Shown one piece after another: positions 34,467 through 46,479 of a stretch of DNA of 64,000 nucleotides. The notes below the pieces were generated by a model. It was not told where the DNA came from. It searched no databases and saw nothing but the letters and a program-made list of their open reading frames with translations. Both the position numbers and the translations under genes were made by a program. Source of the stretch: Kalaharituber pfeilii (Eukaryota > Ascomycota > Pezizomycetes > Pezizales > Pezizaceae). The DNA lies in NCBI GenBank assembly GCA_015179045.1, contig WHUZ01000073.1, positions 248,001-312,000 on the forward strand. The letters are read 5' to 3'. Numbering within the stretch: the first letter of the stretch is position 1; every line of letters starts with the position of its first letter.

Positions 34467-37240
34467 TCATGGAAACGTTGGACCAACAAGGGGCGTTAGC
34501 ACACGACTCTGCAGGTTCCCAGGTGGGGTGGTCGTAACCAGTCCAGCGACCGAGGTATTCCAGCTTGTTGTACCTTCGGCGGGAGTCAAGGATTTCTTCA
34601 ACTTCGTACTCCTCTTCATCTTCAACAATGACGGGGGGTGGCGGTTCTTGGGTCTGGCCAGGGAGGGGTCGGTGGCGACAGGTTCAAGCAGGGAGGTGTG
34701 AAACACGGGATGGACCTTCATTGAGGGGGGAGTTCGAGCTTAAACGCATGGGAGGAAATCTTCTCTTGGATCCTGAACCTTCCCAATCTCTTATAGTCAA
34801 GCATTCCAGAGGGTCGCGTGGTACGCAGGTTTCGTCGAAGTAACCAGACCTCATCACCGATGTCATACTTGGGCGCGGGTAGGCGATGCTGGTCGGAGTT
34901 TTCAGCCTGTACAGCTTGTGCCCACTTGATTTCGGTTCGCAGGTACTCCTCGAGGGCCTGTAGGCGGTCAGCGTACTCCTGAAGCATCGGAAGGCTGGGT
35001 AACTTGACGTTGGGCTTGGGGAGCAGGGTGTAGCGCGGATGGTAGCCATAATTGGCGAAGAAGGGGGTTACTCCCGTGGTTGAGGACAGGGTATTGTTGT
35101 ATGCGAATTCGGCCAAGGTGAGAAGGTCAGCCCAGTTGTCCTGTTGGTAGTTGCAGTATCCCCGCAGGTACTGTTCCAGGATTGCGTTGACTCGCTCGGT
35201 TTGTCCATCGGTCTGGGGTGGAAGCTGGTTGAGAGTTTCTGTTGGATTCCGAGGAGTTCGCAGAGGGTTCTGGAGAATTCAGAGGTGAACTGGGTACCCC
35301 TATCGGAGACAATGGATTCTGGCAAGCCATGTAATCTGAAGAGGTGGTCGAAAAAGAGCTGGGCGGTATCCTTGGAGTTGGCATCAGACCGGGTAGCGAG
35401 GTAATGCGCCATTTTCGTGAGGGAGTCCACCACAACTAAGATCGCATCCTTACCATTAGACTCAGGCAGTCCGGTGATGAAGTCCATGGACAGGGAATTC
35501 CACCTTCGTTGAGGTATGTCTAAGGGTTTCAGGAGTCCGTAGGGTGCATGGCGAACAGGTTTAATACGGGAGCAGGTGTCACAGTTCCGGATGTAGCGGG
35601 CTATGGTTGTACGCATGCCAGGCCAGTAGTAGTTTCGGGACAAAATCTCGTATGTCGAAGCTTGCCCTGGGTCTCCTGCTGCGGGGTGGTCGTGACAGGT
35701 ACGAATAATCTTGGTTCGTAGTTCAAGGTTGTCAGGGATGTATACCAGTCCATAGATGTATAGGACACCGTCCTTGAAGTCGAATTCTCCCAGAGGGACC
35801 TTGGGATGTCGTTTTTCTCCTCTTTCTAGTGCCTTCAGTATGTTCTGAGCGAAGGGGTCGGTGCGGGTCAGGGTCTGAATCTCGGCTTCATGACTATTTA
35901 CCATAGTGTTCAAGGAGAAGGAGGAGAATTTTTCACCTGGAATGACTTCTTGTATTGGCCTAGCACGATTATCCCCCTCCTTAGGAAGATCTCTAGATCG
36001 TCTTGTGAGTGCATCAGCCTTCCCATTCTTATCTCCGGGCCGGAAGGTAATCCTGAAGTCGTATTGGGCGAGCTCTCCTGCCCATCGGGCTTGGCGACGG
36101 TTTAACAGGGTCTTGGACTTAAACGTCTCTAGGTTATGGTGGTCGGTAATAATGGTGAATGGCTGCAGTAGTGCATGTAGGTATATGTGCCACTCGTTGA
36201 CTGCCTGTACGATGGCCAATAGTTCCTTATCTCCAATTCCGTAGTTGCTTTCTGCTGGTGACATTTTCTTACTCATAGGCAACTGAGTGCAGTACCATTT
36301 TGCCGTTCTCGGGGAATTTTTGTGACAGGATTCCGGACGTGGTATGGTCGGAGGCATCGGTTTCCAGAATTGTTTGCAGTTCAGGTTCAAAGTGCCGTAG
36401 CATGGGTGCGGAAGTGAAGGCTTCCTTCAGTTTCTCGAATACCTGGCTACATTCTTCATTCCACTTGAACTCGGTTCCTTTTCTCAGCAGGTTGAAGAAG
36501 GGTTGGCAAATTGCTGACTACTGGTGAATAAACCTTCGCTAGAAGTTTGCGAACCCTAGGAAGCATTGAAGATCTTTGGTGGAGTTGAGTGTTTCCCATT
36601 CATTAATGGCTGAAACCTTCGCGGGGTCCATTCTGATACCTTGTTCGGAGATGATAAATCCTAAAAAACATATTTCTGAGACAGAGAATTTGCACTTTTC
36701 TGGTTTAACAAAGAGTCTGGCTTCCTGGAGTTTGGCTAACACTTTCTGTATCTGGTTCCTATGCTTACTCTTGTTCTTGAAGTATATCAGAATGTTGTCA
36801 AGGTATACGTAGCAAAAGACGTCGAGGTATTCCCTCAAGGTGTTATTCACGAATCGGTGACATGTTGCTGGGGCGTTAGTGAGTCCAAAGAGCATGACCA
36901 GGAATTCAAACAGTCCATACCGAGTACGAAAAGCCGTTTTCCACTCATTGCCTTTCTTGATTCGAATGAGGTTGAAGGCAGAGTGGAGGTCCAGCCGGGT
37001 AAAGATTCGTGCTCCTCTGACCTGGTTCAGAGTTTCTTCGATTCTGGGCAATGGGTATTGATCTTTCTTGTTGATGTCATTCAAGGCTCGGTAGTCGATG
37101 TAGAGACGAAGCGATCCATCCTTCTTTTTGACAAACAAGATAGGTGAGGCGGCAGAGGAAGAGGATAGTCGAATAAAGGATTTGGCCAAGTTTTCGTCTA
37201 GCCAGCGATGGACCTCCTGTAATTCTGAGTCTGACATAAA
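34467..37240 (-). pseudogene. Family B pol: RT, RNase H, integrase, chromodomain
   Basis: Polyprotein of a chromovirus. RT at 36,539-37,237: PILFVKKKDGSLRLYIDYRA, FTRLDLHSAF, LFGLTNAPAT and the active site as YLDN instead of YLDD (a G-to-A type change). RNase H and integrase at about 35,068-36,390: ITDHHNLETF, the HHCC finger ending CDTCSRIK, and core motifs MDFITGLPES and IVSDRGTQFTSEF for the first two catalytic Asp. The C-terminal part (34,718-35,116) reads VWLLRRNLRT, then [15 protein letters not shown]; a frameshifted chromodomain ([26 protein letters not shown]) follows at about 34,500-34,620. A few frameshifts separate the blocks. Confidence 0.85.
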
Positions 37241-37320
37241 GTATATTCATACAAATGGTAGCTTAGTCCCCTCCTCCACAAGTATCTCGTGGTCTACGTA
37301 CTAGTGGAGTGGAAGCGTGT

Positions 37321-37900
37321 TCACTCCCTTCTTGCTGAAGAGGGTAGGAAGTCGTGGTATTCAGAGGGCACCAATTCACTAGCGAGTTTGTTGCTAGGTT
37401 CAACTACTGGAGCTGCAGTGATAACACTAATCTGACTACTGGGTTGTGATGAAGCTATCTTGAAGGTAGCGTGGGATACCATGGCGATTCTGTGTTGTGT
37501 TATCTCCATAGGGGGGGGGTCTTTTGCCTGGTAGGTAAGCAGTGGGCTTGATAGTAACTGGAAGCCAATAGGATAGTGTTCTTTTCCCAATCGATGATGG
37601 GATTATGCCGCCATAGCCAGATTCTGCCCAAGATCATCATGTTCCATCCTCTCAGCTTGGTTACCTGGAAGGTGAGTTCTTCTTTGTATTAGTATATGGC
37701 TAGCTTCAGAGTGTAGGTATATCTGATATCGCTGGTGATAGAGGCTCATCCATCTACCATCATTAGCTTCTTAGGTCTAGGTTTCAGAGTTATAGGCAGG
37801 TTCAGAGTTATAGCAAGGTCTCGGTCAATAAACTGAGAGGTAGCTCCCGAGTCTATTATACAGGTAGATTTAACAGAATCATTAACAACACAGGATAGAA
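37321..37900 (-). pseudogene. Family B protease and gag-pol linker remnant
   Basis: Minus strand: the aspartic protease motif IDSGATSQFIDRDLAI is readable at about 37,805-37,862. The linker to RT at 37,321-37,590 includes LVPSEYHDFLPSSARRE, matching the LP-EYHDF-VFSK segment before RT in chromoviruses. Frames are broken between blocks. Confidence 0.7.
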
Positions 37901-38069
37901 TTAAAAGGCCTTCTTCTCCTAGGTCTCTAGAAATAGAAATAGATGAAATGAAAGGATAAAAGCAATTCCTCTTATTCCTCCTTTTTCTAGCCTTCTTAAT
38001 GTTTGCATTGGTCCAAGTCAGTACAAGTCAGTTTTGTAGTATAAGTTTTCACTTTGGACTGATACTAAC

Positions 38070-38996
38070 TGTTACGGGCGTGAGGGGCTAGGCTCCGGTG
38101 GGCGCTGGAAGGCACTGGATGTTACGGCTACGGAGGTGCGTATTCGGCAGGCCGGAGTCGCTACGGAGGCGTATATACTGCGGGCCGGAAAGGCTACGGA
38201 GGCGTATATGCTGCGGCCCGAGATGGCTACGGAGGCGTATGTGCTGCGGGGCGAAGAGGGTACGGAGGCGTATATACTGCGGGCCGGAAAGGCTACAGCG
38301 GCGTATATACGGCGGGCCGGAAGGGCAGCTGTTTTGCGTGGAGCGCGCAGCGGAGCGGAGCGATTCACGGGCGTAATGAGGAAACGATAGGTTTCAGAAG
38401 TATAGAGAACTTAGAACACCGCTTGTGTCTTGATTCTTCAACTGTGCTATCGCCTGTGCTTAAATAAACTGAGCACATCATACATGACTATGCAAGCAAA
38501 TAAAGAAACGGTAATTCAACAATGCCAATAATCATAACAAAGAAACATGCAACGTAGTACAGATGCTAGATAATAACATGTACTAGGGCATGTGTGCAGA
38601 TTAGCTTCATAAACCGAGTGCCAGGCCTAAAGACCTTACAATCAACGGTGACACACACTTCCTTAGCACTACCCTATTCGAAAGACAAAGAATCCTCTGC
38701 CAAGCCTAACGGGTGATCAGTCCGGTCTAGCAGCACTGGCCTTACTAAGGGTTCAGGGTAGTGTTCCCCTGGTCGGGTAAGTCTCACCTTAGCCGCAATT
38801 AATTTTTAAGTGCCTCGGGGAAGTGGGGCGGGGAGGGGTCGATGTTTTCGTTTGTAGAGATGGCGGTGGAAGATTTAGGTAGATAAGCCTGCCTCCGGGC
38901 TTTGAGGGTCTAGACCCAGGGGCCCTGCCATGGCGAACAGCTACAAGCGGGGTCACGTGAAATAAAAAAAAAAAAAAAAAAACCTTAGCCGTAACA
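38070..38996 (-). repeat. 3' LTR of element A2
   Basis: TGTTAC..GTAACA. It includes a 33-bp tandem repeat (38,130-38,330, six units of the GGCTACGGAGGCGTATATRC type). The LINE tail at 38,796-38,981 plus one duplicated target copy accounts for the extra length. Confidence 0.88.
38796..38981 (+). mobile_element. LINE tail (family X) inserted in LTR of A2
   Basis: A 186-bp family X 3' end with poly-A (38,964-38,981). A perfect 10-bp target duplication ACCTTAGCCG at 38,786-38,795 and 38,982-38,991 splits the last bases of the LTR. Confidence 0.92.
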
Positions 38997-39201
38997 TTAC
39001 CCCCCGTTCTAGGGCAGTCGTCTCGACTGACAATCACCGAAAAGTAACCCAAACTAATCGGTATTGTAAGTAATGTGTATCAGCTCTCTTGCGAGAGTCG
39101 TAAGGGTGGCTAATGCGGTTATCGGCGTACCTTATGCGCAAGGTCTCTCACAGGAATTCACTCATCTGTGGCCGACGGTGAGACTGGTGTGTCTCGAGCA
39201 C

Positions 39202-41980
39202 TCATTCCTCGGTCAGTGAGGCCATTAAAAACCTTAACGAAGATAAAACCCAGTGGGAAAAATTCTTCGTAAGGAAAAGGTACTCACATCCCACATTATC
39301 CAAGTAGCCTGGCTGTAGCCATCGATGCCTTATTAGGCCACAGGGTGGCTTTCTTGGATATCGGTCGTGGAACTCTCTGACAGATTCCAACGATCTTCGT
39401 AGGTTCTCAATCGGTTCCCAAGTATCATCATCTTCACCATAGCCCTGCCAATGGATTCGGTACTGTACTACCCTGTTCATGTGTTTCGAATCGACGACAT
39501 GGAAGAACTCGTCATCCTCATCGATCTCCGTTTCCTGGGGTTCAAGTCGCTCTCGAAAAGGCTTTTCAGCTGCCGGGGAGGCATAAACATTGTCATTGGA
39601 GAGGTGAATAAGTTTAGAATTGAATCCATATAAAGAGCGAAAGGGCTGTAACCGTGGGTCGAAGTAGCAGTAGAATTGTAAGCAAATTCGGCCAGAGGTA
39701 GCCAAATTACCCATCGGTTCTGTCGGTCGTGGCAGTAGATGCGAAGATACTGTTTGGGAGTCTATATTGCGCATTCAGAGAGTCTGTATTTGCACATTCA
39801 GAGATTCTGTCGGTCTGGGGGTGGTCAACGGTACTGAGTTGGAGTCCTACATCGAGTTTCGATGTAAATTCTTTCCAGAGGGCTGAGGCGAATTGTGGTC
39901 TATGGTCAGAGGTGATGTGGCGAGGTAGACCAAATTGCCTGAAGACGTCATTGATGAAGCGTTGGCGACGTCTCAAGTTGTCCGTGTTTTTTGCCGGTGT
40001 ATAGCGGTGAGCCGGTCTGTGATAACTAAAACAGCGTTACAGCCCTCGGATTCGGGTAGTTTTCCAACAAAGTCCATAGCTATCTCCTCCCAAGGCTTCG
40101 TACCAGCAGGCATTGGCATAAGGCTAGTTTGCCTCGGATGTCGTTCGGCTTTGGCCTTCAGGCAGGCTACACAATCGGTGACATAATCAGCCATCCCGGT
40201 AGAAGTTTCGAGAGAGGAATTCCTGTGTTCGGTGCACACCCCAGTGCGTAGTCACGTTACTGTCGTGGCATTGTCATACAGTACCACTTTCAGTCGATAT
40301 TGCTCAGGCACCATACAGGGCCGTCATCGGTCCTTACCCATTCATCGCAGTTGACCCTAGGGATATCAGTCCACACGTCTTCTGCCTCACCTGCCTCTTA
40401 ATCAGCATTGTCCATTCTTGAATAGTTGTTCGATGCCAGAGGTGGCATCACCAGTTCGTCGTGAGAGGGCGTCGGCTTTGCCATTAAGCTTTTCTGGAGT
40501 GTAGTTGATGACGTAGTCGAATTCGGAAAGTTTCTGGCTCCAGTTGGCTTGCCGGCGGTTGAGGCGTTTTGTAAAGTACTTTAGTGCATGGTGGTCAGTG
40601 AAGACAGTGAACTTAATTCCCAATAGCTCTATCCTTTATTTCTTGTACAGGTAATCAAAGATTGCCAGTAGCTCCTTGTCGTGGATAGAGTAGTTTCGTT
40701 CAGCAGGGGTCAGTATTCGGGAGTGGTAATCGCATGGGTGAAGGGTCATAGTACCGGCTCAAGACGCCGGCGAGTGCTTGGTCTGAGCAGTCGGTTTCTA
40801 CAATCGTAGGCAGGGATCGATCGAACTGTCGCAGTATGGGGGCACTCATGAACTTGTCTTTAAGCTCCGTAAAAGCAGCTTGCTGCTCTGCCCCCCAAGT
40901 AAAGGGTACGTTTCCGGTCAAGGTGGTCAGCGGTCGAGTTGTGGTGGAGTAAAATAAATCGGCGGTAGTAGTTGAGGACGAATCGGTGGTAGTAGTTTGC
41001 AAAGCCTAAGGCTTGCACCTCTTTCTTTATCGGCTGTGGCCAGTCGCGAATGGTAGAGAGTTTGGCCGGGTCCAACTTAATCTCAAGGCCATTAATCAGA
41101 TGACCAAGGAATATGGTTTCGTGCACGTGGAACTCGCACTTGGCCGGGTTGACCGCGAGCCCATGTTTGCTCAACTTGGCAACACTTTCCACTATCCTTT
41201 CATGGTCTCGTTCGGTTTTGCCTCCATTGATTAAGATGTCATCCAGGTACCAAACAACTCCATCGATGCCGGTGAGAATCTCATCCATCATTTCCTAGCA
41301 GGAAGCGAGTGCGCTGATGAGTCCGAACGGCATGACTGTGTACTCGAATAGGCCTTTGGATGTATTTGAATGCCGTCTTCCATTCAACATATTCTTCCGC
41401 ACGAGAAAAAAAAAAAAAAAAAAATCGGTGAAGCTGCTTTTCGACCTTGACCTTCGTATCTTCCCTGTTGGTAAGTGTTCGTCGATATGCCTCTAAAGGC
41501 CTCATCTTCTTCCCAGGTACACTAGAGCATGGGGAGGCTTCGCATTTGGGTTCTCAAAAGGGATTTCATGATCCCAAGTCAAATAACAACACAATATCAC
41601 CCTCCTCAAGGGTATCGTCGAAAAGAACAGAAAGCAATTCAACGCAAGTGCATCAAACATGCTATGCTCAAAACGCCATTAACACAATCAATCGGAAAGC
41701 CATTAACCAGGACAAACCAATGATGCATTCGCCGATATTCATAACTTCGGCGTCAGAATCGAAAACAAATTCGTTAACCGTCTGGCGGGAGTTCAGAACA
41801 CACCTTCTTGCTAAGAGTCCAGAGCAGAAGGCGAAATAAAATCATTGAATGCCTTATCAGATTTTCCCGGAACACCAATAGAATGCACATAATCCAAAGC
41901 AGAGGAAACAGAGTCGGGAACCGGAACACCAGAGAACGAAAATGAAGTATTCACAAAAAATCATCACCTTGCTTGATCAT
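39202..41980 (-). pseudogene. Family A pol (element A2): RT, RNase H, integrase, chromodomain
   Basis: The best preserved family A pol. RT 40,860-41,291 with WYLDDILINGGK (about 41,235-41,260) and FHVHETIFLGHLINGLEIKL. RNase H 40,402-40,623 with FTDHHALKYFTKRLNRRQ. Integrase 39,707-40,239 with CVACLKAKAERHPRQ, EIAMDFVGKLPES and ITSDHRPQF. Chromodomain at 39,290-39,500 with VVQYRIHWQGYGEDDDTWEP. Upstream of YLDD, the segment coding the N-terminal RT fingers is missing and replaced by a poly-A run at 41,404-41,424 (read as a Phe run on the minus strand). Further frameshifts are present. Confidence 0.82.
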
Positions 41981-42379
41981 CGCAGGCCTCGCTCGCGATC
42001 TCAATCTCAACTCCTTACCCAGTCTGCCAAAGAAACAATCGGCGCAGGGGCCGCACAATCCAACATAGCCCTAACGGTCCTCCCAGTTTTGAATTTTACC
42101 TCGCAACTGAGGGGGTCGCTGTGACGGGGAGTCCTACACGCTGAGCAGGGTCCCCATGTACTCCAAGTCAGACAGTTCAGTGATCCTCTCGGATCCGTCG
42201 ATGGCCTGTATCGAGGTGGCCAGAGTCTGTCTTTGTCTTCTTTTGGGCTAGGATATCTGTGATTCGAGAGAGCGGATTCGTGACTCCAGGGCGTTTTACT
42301 TCCCTTTGTCTTTCTTCTTTGGCTTCGGTTGGGTTTCTGCCACTTCTCCCATCCCCTACGGTTCCACCACTTTTTCTCC

Positions 42380-43560
42380 AGCACGCGGTGACCCTATGGC
42401 CACTCTTGCCACACTTGGTGCAACGGTTTGCATCGGTTGCCTTTCTTCTGAATCATTTCTTCAGGTATGTCAACGTTCTTCTTGTTCTTCGGAGGTAGAG
42501 GTGGCTGTATCGTGGAGCGGCTGCTGGAGGTGATGTTTGTCTTGGTGGTGGAGGGAGTGGAGCGCTTATTCTCAGGCTTTCCCAGGGCATCGGCAATGGA
42601 AACTTCCATTGGTTCTAGTTGCTTCGACAATCAGGATGGCCGGCTAGAAGGTTCCGGACATCTTCCGAATGCTGGCGGAAACGTAGGAAATGAGGACGGG
42701 ATCGGGGATCTTTGTCACGTTATTGTCCTCGTCGATTTCAGTTCATCCTGCCTTCTACCCCACTGCTTGCGTCCGAATGTTTCGAGCGGGATCAGCAATG
42801 GCTGAGGAGTCCTGGAAGGTCGTATGCAGTAGGGTCAGAGCTGTGGCACATGATGCTGGAGGGTTCTGACGGAAAAAGGTGAGGGCAGGGCCCTTCAAGG
42901 GAGAGGTGAACATATCAATGCGTTCGTCGACGTCAATAATCCTTGAGCTCCTAATCCAACGATGGACCAGGAAGAGAAAGTTTGTCAAGCTCTTTTGCAT
43001 CCTCATCAAACTTTTCTGGAGGGGGAATCTTCGCAGGAGGAGGAATCTTCGCAGGAGGAGGAATCTTCGGAGGAGAAGGAATCTTCGCAGGAGGAGGAAT
43101 CTTCGCAGGAGGAGCAAGGAGGGCCCCATGGCATCAACTGATAGAGGAGGAGGAGGAAGGCCCCACGGCAATGTTTGACTCATGGGGAAAACGAGGAGGC
43201 GTAGGGTCTCATGCTCGACGAGAACCGCAAGGCGGGGCACGAGGAGGAGGAGATCCTTCGGGAGAGCTTTCCAGGGGAGCGCTCCGGACCTGAGTTAGGC
43301 CGAGAAGGCTGCGCTGGCTGTTGTTGCGGTTACGGTGTAGCCACCGGTTCGAATGATGACTGCTGTAGCATCTGTCCTCGCATACTTGCCAGTAGCTGGG
43401 CAACGTGGGTTATCGTGTTTTGCAGTTCTTGCTGGCTCTGAGAAAGAGGAGTGGATACATTACCTTGAAACGCTTTTGCCAGGAGATCTATACACTCACA
43501 GGCTCAGGCGATGTGTATTCGCTTGCTCGTTATGGAGGTTGGCGGCATCTCCGGGGAGAG
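42380..43560 (-). pseudogene. Family A gag (element A2)
   Basis: Gag fragments. The capsid-like part is at 42,755-43,240 and includes FQDSSAIADPARNIRTQAVG. The Lys/Pro linker is MEVSIADALGKPENKRSTPS, then a CCHC zinc knuckle CTKCGKSGHRVTAC at about 42,380-42,430 in a shifted frame. A run of four to five 18-bp repeats (CTTCGCAGGAGGAGGAAT) at about 43,026-43,115 adds low-complexity Leu/Arg sequence. Confidence 0.72.
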
Positions 43561-43643
43561 GTCCTCGAGGGCGAGGAGGGAGCGGATGCGCCTTCAGGTG
43601 CCGACATTGTGGAGGCGGGGTGGTATGTGAAGGAGCGGTGTAA

Positions 43644-45008
43644 TGTGACGGGCGTGAGGGGCTAGGCTCCGGTGGGCGCTGGAAGGCACTGGATGTTCGG
43701 CTACGGAGGTGCGTATTCGGCAGGCCGGAGTCGCTACGGAGGCGTATATGCTGCGGCCCGAGATGGCTACGGAGGCGTATGTGCTGCGAGCCGAAGAGGC
43801 TACGGAGGCGTATATACTGCGGGCCGGAAAGGCTACAGCGGCGTATATACGGCGGGCCGGAAGGGCAGCTGTTTTGCGTGGAGCGCGCAGCGGAGCGGAG
43901 CGATTCACGGGCGTAATGAGGTAACGATAGGTTTCAGAAGTATAGAGAACTTAGAACACCGCTTGTGTCTTGATTCTTCAACTGTGCTATCGCCTGTGCT
44001 TAAATAAACTGAGCACATTATACATGACTATGCAAGCAAATAAAGAAATGGTAATTCAACAATGCCAATAATCATAACAAAGAAACATGCAACGTAGTAC
44101 AGATGCTAGATAATCTATTATAGTACTGAGTTACATCCCTCTTGGCGGGCACCTAACCTCTGTCAAAAACGACCGTGGCAACAACCAACCATCTCAACGT
44201 ACTGATTGTAAATATGACTGCAGCAGAGGGATGTGAGTTTTCAGATAGGAATGTGGCATCCCAGGGTAGAGACCAATTTTAAAGGTGCGGGTCTTGATAA
44301 TACAGTACTATCCTTCAGTGTTTGTACACCTCTATCAGTTTTTCTCCTCTTGATGTCACCTCCCAGGGCGTATCACCCCTCTTGGTGCATCACCCTCTAG
44401 GTGCGTCACTTCCCTAGGTGCGTCACCCTCCCCAGCAGTTGTATAGACTCCCGAGCAAAGCGAGTGGGGTCTCTCAGTAAGTATGTATGCAAGCGGCTGA
44501 AAAAGTATATTTACTACTCTCTAACAGTACCAAAAATATATAAAATTAACCTTCTGAAGCTACATTTGATACTAGAGCTCCCTGGATGCAGGAGTGGGAT
44601 TACGTGATATTATAAATAATAATGAGAATATACTATATGATTAAATGCAGAGAAACGAGATTGTATAGTCATGGAACTGGTAAAGAGTGTACAGTCACTT
44701 GACACTAAATTTACAGGTCCCTTATCTACTACCGCTACACCTATACTCACACTCGTAGTTACGAGGTGGCCACATGCTAGTAACATGTACTAGGGCATGT
44801 GTGCAGATTAGCTTTATAAACTGAGTGCCAGGCCTAAAGACCTTACAATCAATGGTGATACACACTTCTTTTGCATTACTCTATTTGGAAGACAAAGAAT
44901 CCTCTGCCAAGTCTAACAGGTAATCAGTCTAATCTAGCAGCACTGGCCTTAGTAAGAGTTTAGGATAGTGTTTTTCTAGTTAGGTAAGTCTCATCTTAGT
45001 AGTAATAA
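43644..45008 (-). repeat. 5' LTR of element A2, interrupted and half RIP-mutated
   Basis: Starts TGTGACGGG (TGTTAC elsewhere) and follows the 38,070 LTR with five instead of six 33-bp units. It breaks at about 44,114 and resumes at 44,781 to about 45,008. The left half is GC-normal. The right half has many C-to-T and G-to-A differences (e.g. TCATCTTAGTAGTAATA for TCACCTTAGCCGTAACA). Confidence 0.82.
44115..44780. mobile_element. Unclassified ~660-bp insertion in the LTR
   Basis: Interrupts the LTR between AGATGCTAGATAAT and TAACATGTACTAGG. It contains repeated GGTGCGTCAC/GGCGTATCACC units near 44,365-44,430 and no clear gene. Its right third (about 44,560-44,780) recurs inverted and AT-shifted at 45,770-46,010, so it is a repeated element. 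Ends and target duplication are unclear. Confidence 0.6.
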
Positions 45009-45720
45009 TATTATGCTATAAAAAGAAGTAGTAGAAATCTAACTAAAGTTAAAGAAGGAAAATAAAGGAGAAGTAAAATGCTCTAAAGTCATAAATCTAC
45101 TTTCTCAACTAGCTTAAGATGAAGACAGACTCTGGCTATCTTATAGGCTAATAATATATCTGAGAGGATTACTGAACTATCTAACTTAGAGTAGATAGAA
45201 ACTTTACTTAGTATATAGGACTCTCTATTATAGGAATCTCCTCAGTTGTAAGATAAAATTTAAAACTAGGAAGACTATTAAAACTATTGTAGACTATGTA
45301 GCTTCAGTACCAATTGTTTCCTTAGTAGACTAGATAAAGAGTTAAAGATAAGATTATAAAATAAGAACTACTATAATTAAGATTCTTGTAAATCTTTTAT
45401 TTTTATTTTTATTTTTACTTTTATTTTTGTTTTCTGGTATCTTAGTTTCTAATTTTATTTTCTTTATTCTAGATTATATATCTTCTATTAGTATTTTCAA
45501 AAAATCTAATAATATATTCATTGATTTTATTTTATCTTCTATTATAGACTCTTACTATAAAAGTCTTCTACTAGATAGTGAAGAAATTTATTTTTGATTT
45601 TAAAACTGAAATTATAGATTTTAGAGAATATATTATTAATTATGTCTAAGTCAATAGTATTCTAAAGTATAATTTATTTAATATACTCATATTAAGTTGC
45701 TTTTTATTTTTCTAATAATA
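45009..45720 (+). mobile_element. RIP-mutated family A internal fragment
   Basis: Plus-strand copy of the gag-protease part of family A. GAAGTAGTAGAAATCTAACT at about 45,027 matches the complement of A1 near 22,030, and TCAGTTGTAAGATAAAATTT at about 45,243 matches the complement near 21,800; nearly all CpA/TpG are lost. The spacer TTTTTATTTTTATTTTTA at about 45,400 corresponds to the TTTTCGTTTTCG run of A1. No frame survives. Confidence 0.85.
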
Positions 45721-45769
45721 ATTTTAAAGAGAGTAATATTTTATTAATTAATATATATTAGTATTAGTA

Positions 45770-46010
45770 CTTATAATACTAGCATATGGCTACCTTGTAA
45801 TTGCAAGGATAAGTGTAGGTATAGCAGTAGTAGATAAGAGACCTGTAAAGTTAGTGTCAAGTGACTATATACTCTTTACTAGTTCCATAACTATATAATC
45901 TCATTTTTCTGCATTTATTTATATCAGTATATTCTTATTATTATTTATAATATTACGTAATTCTACTCCTGTATTTAGGGAGCTCTAGTATTAATATAAT
46001 ATATTTTGTG
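45770..46010. repeat. Inverted AT-shifted copy of the 660-bp insertion
   Basis: Matches the complement of 44,560-44,780 (e.g. GTAGATAAGAGACCTGTAAA for GTAGATAAGGGACCTGTAAA) with RIP-type substitutions. Confidence 0.78.
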
Positions 46011-46479
46011 AAGTATAATGCTAATAATTGTAGAATCTATGGATAGCAAAACCTTTATTATAGTCTATAAACTCTGCCTAAATTCTAGTTGATATCTACT
46101 TATAATGATATTGCTGGGATATCTAATATATACCCTTTTAGGTATACTTAGCTTCCTTATCCACCCTTTAGACCCACGTATAAATATTATTCAAGTAAGA
46201 ATATTAATATGTATAAGGTAATTACAAAGATATAACTAATACAGCTAGAATGATAGCAAGAGGATATAAGAAAGTAAAAGAATTGAAGGCTGAGGGTGAT
46301 AATAAAGAATAGACATAGCTATCACTATCTATAGAGTGCTTGTGATTTAAAAAAGAGTAAAGGGTGGGGAATGGAGCTTAAGTCAGTAGGTACTATAGTA
46401 GCTAATGATTATAATCTTTAGTAGATACTCCTTTATTACCCTACTATAGTATACCAATTTAGCACATTCTTATTTTGCC
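46011..46479. other. AT-rich spacer
   Basis: No gene or recognisable repeat; the composition matches the surrounding mutated block. Confidence 0.4.

Larger units (their letters stand above)
33625..38069 (-). mobile_element. Ty3/gypsy chromovirus, family B, truncated
   Basis: Minus-strand element with its 3' LTR at 33,625-34,352, pol up to about 37,900, and no gag or 5' LTR; element A2 starts at 38,070. The LTR begins TGTAAAG and ends TTACA. It is inserted in satellite S3. The sequence right of 37,600 is visibly AT-shifted. Confidence 0.85.
38070..45008 (-). mobile_element. Ty3/gypsy chromovirus, family A, element A2
   Basis: Minus-strand element. The 3' LTR is 38,070-38,996 (with a LINE tail inside) and the 5' LTR 43,644-45,008 (with a 660-bp insertion inside). 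It sits to the right of the truncated family B element. A clean target duplication could not be shown: CTAAC on the left, ATATT on the right where the DNA is RIP-mutated. It retains an intact YLDD active site, unlike A1 and A3, but its RT is damaged elsewhere. Confidence 0.85.

Noticed and set aside
38065..45013. Five-bp target duplication for element A2
   Set aside because: Left CTAAC and right ATATT do not match even allowing RIP-type change, so I do not claim one.
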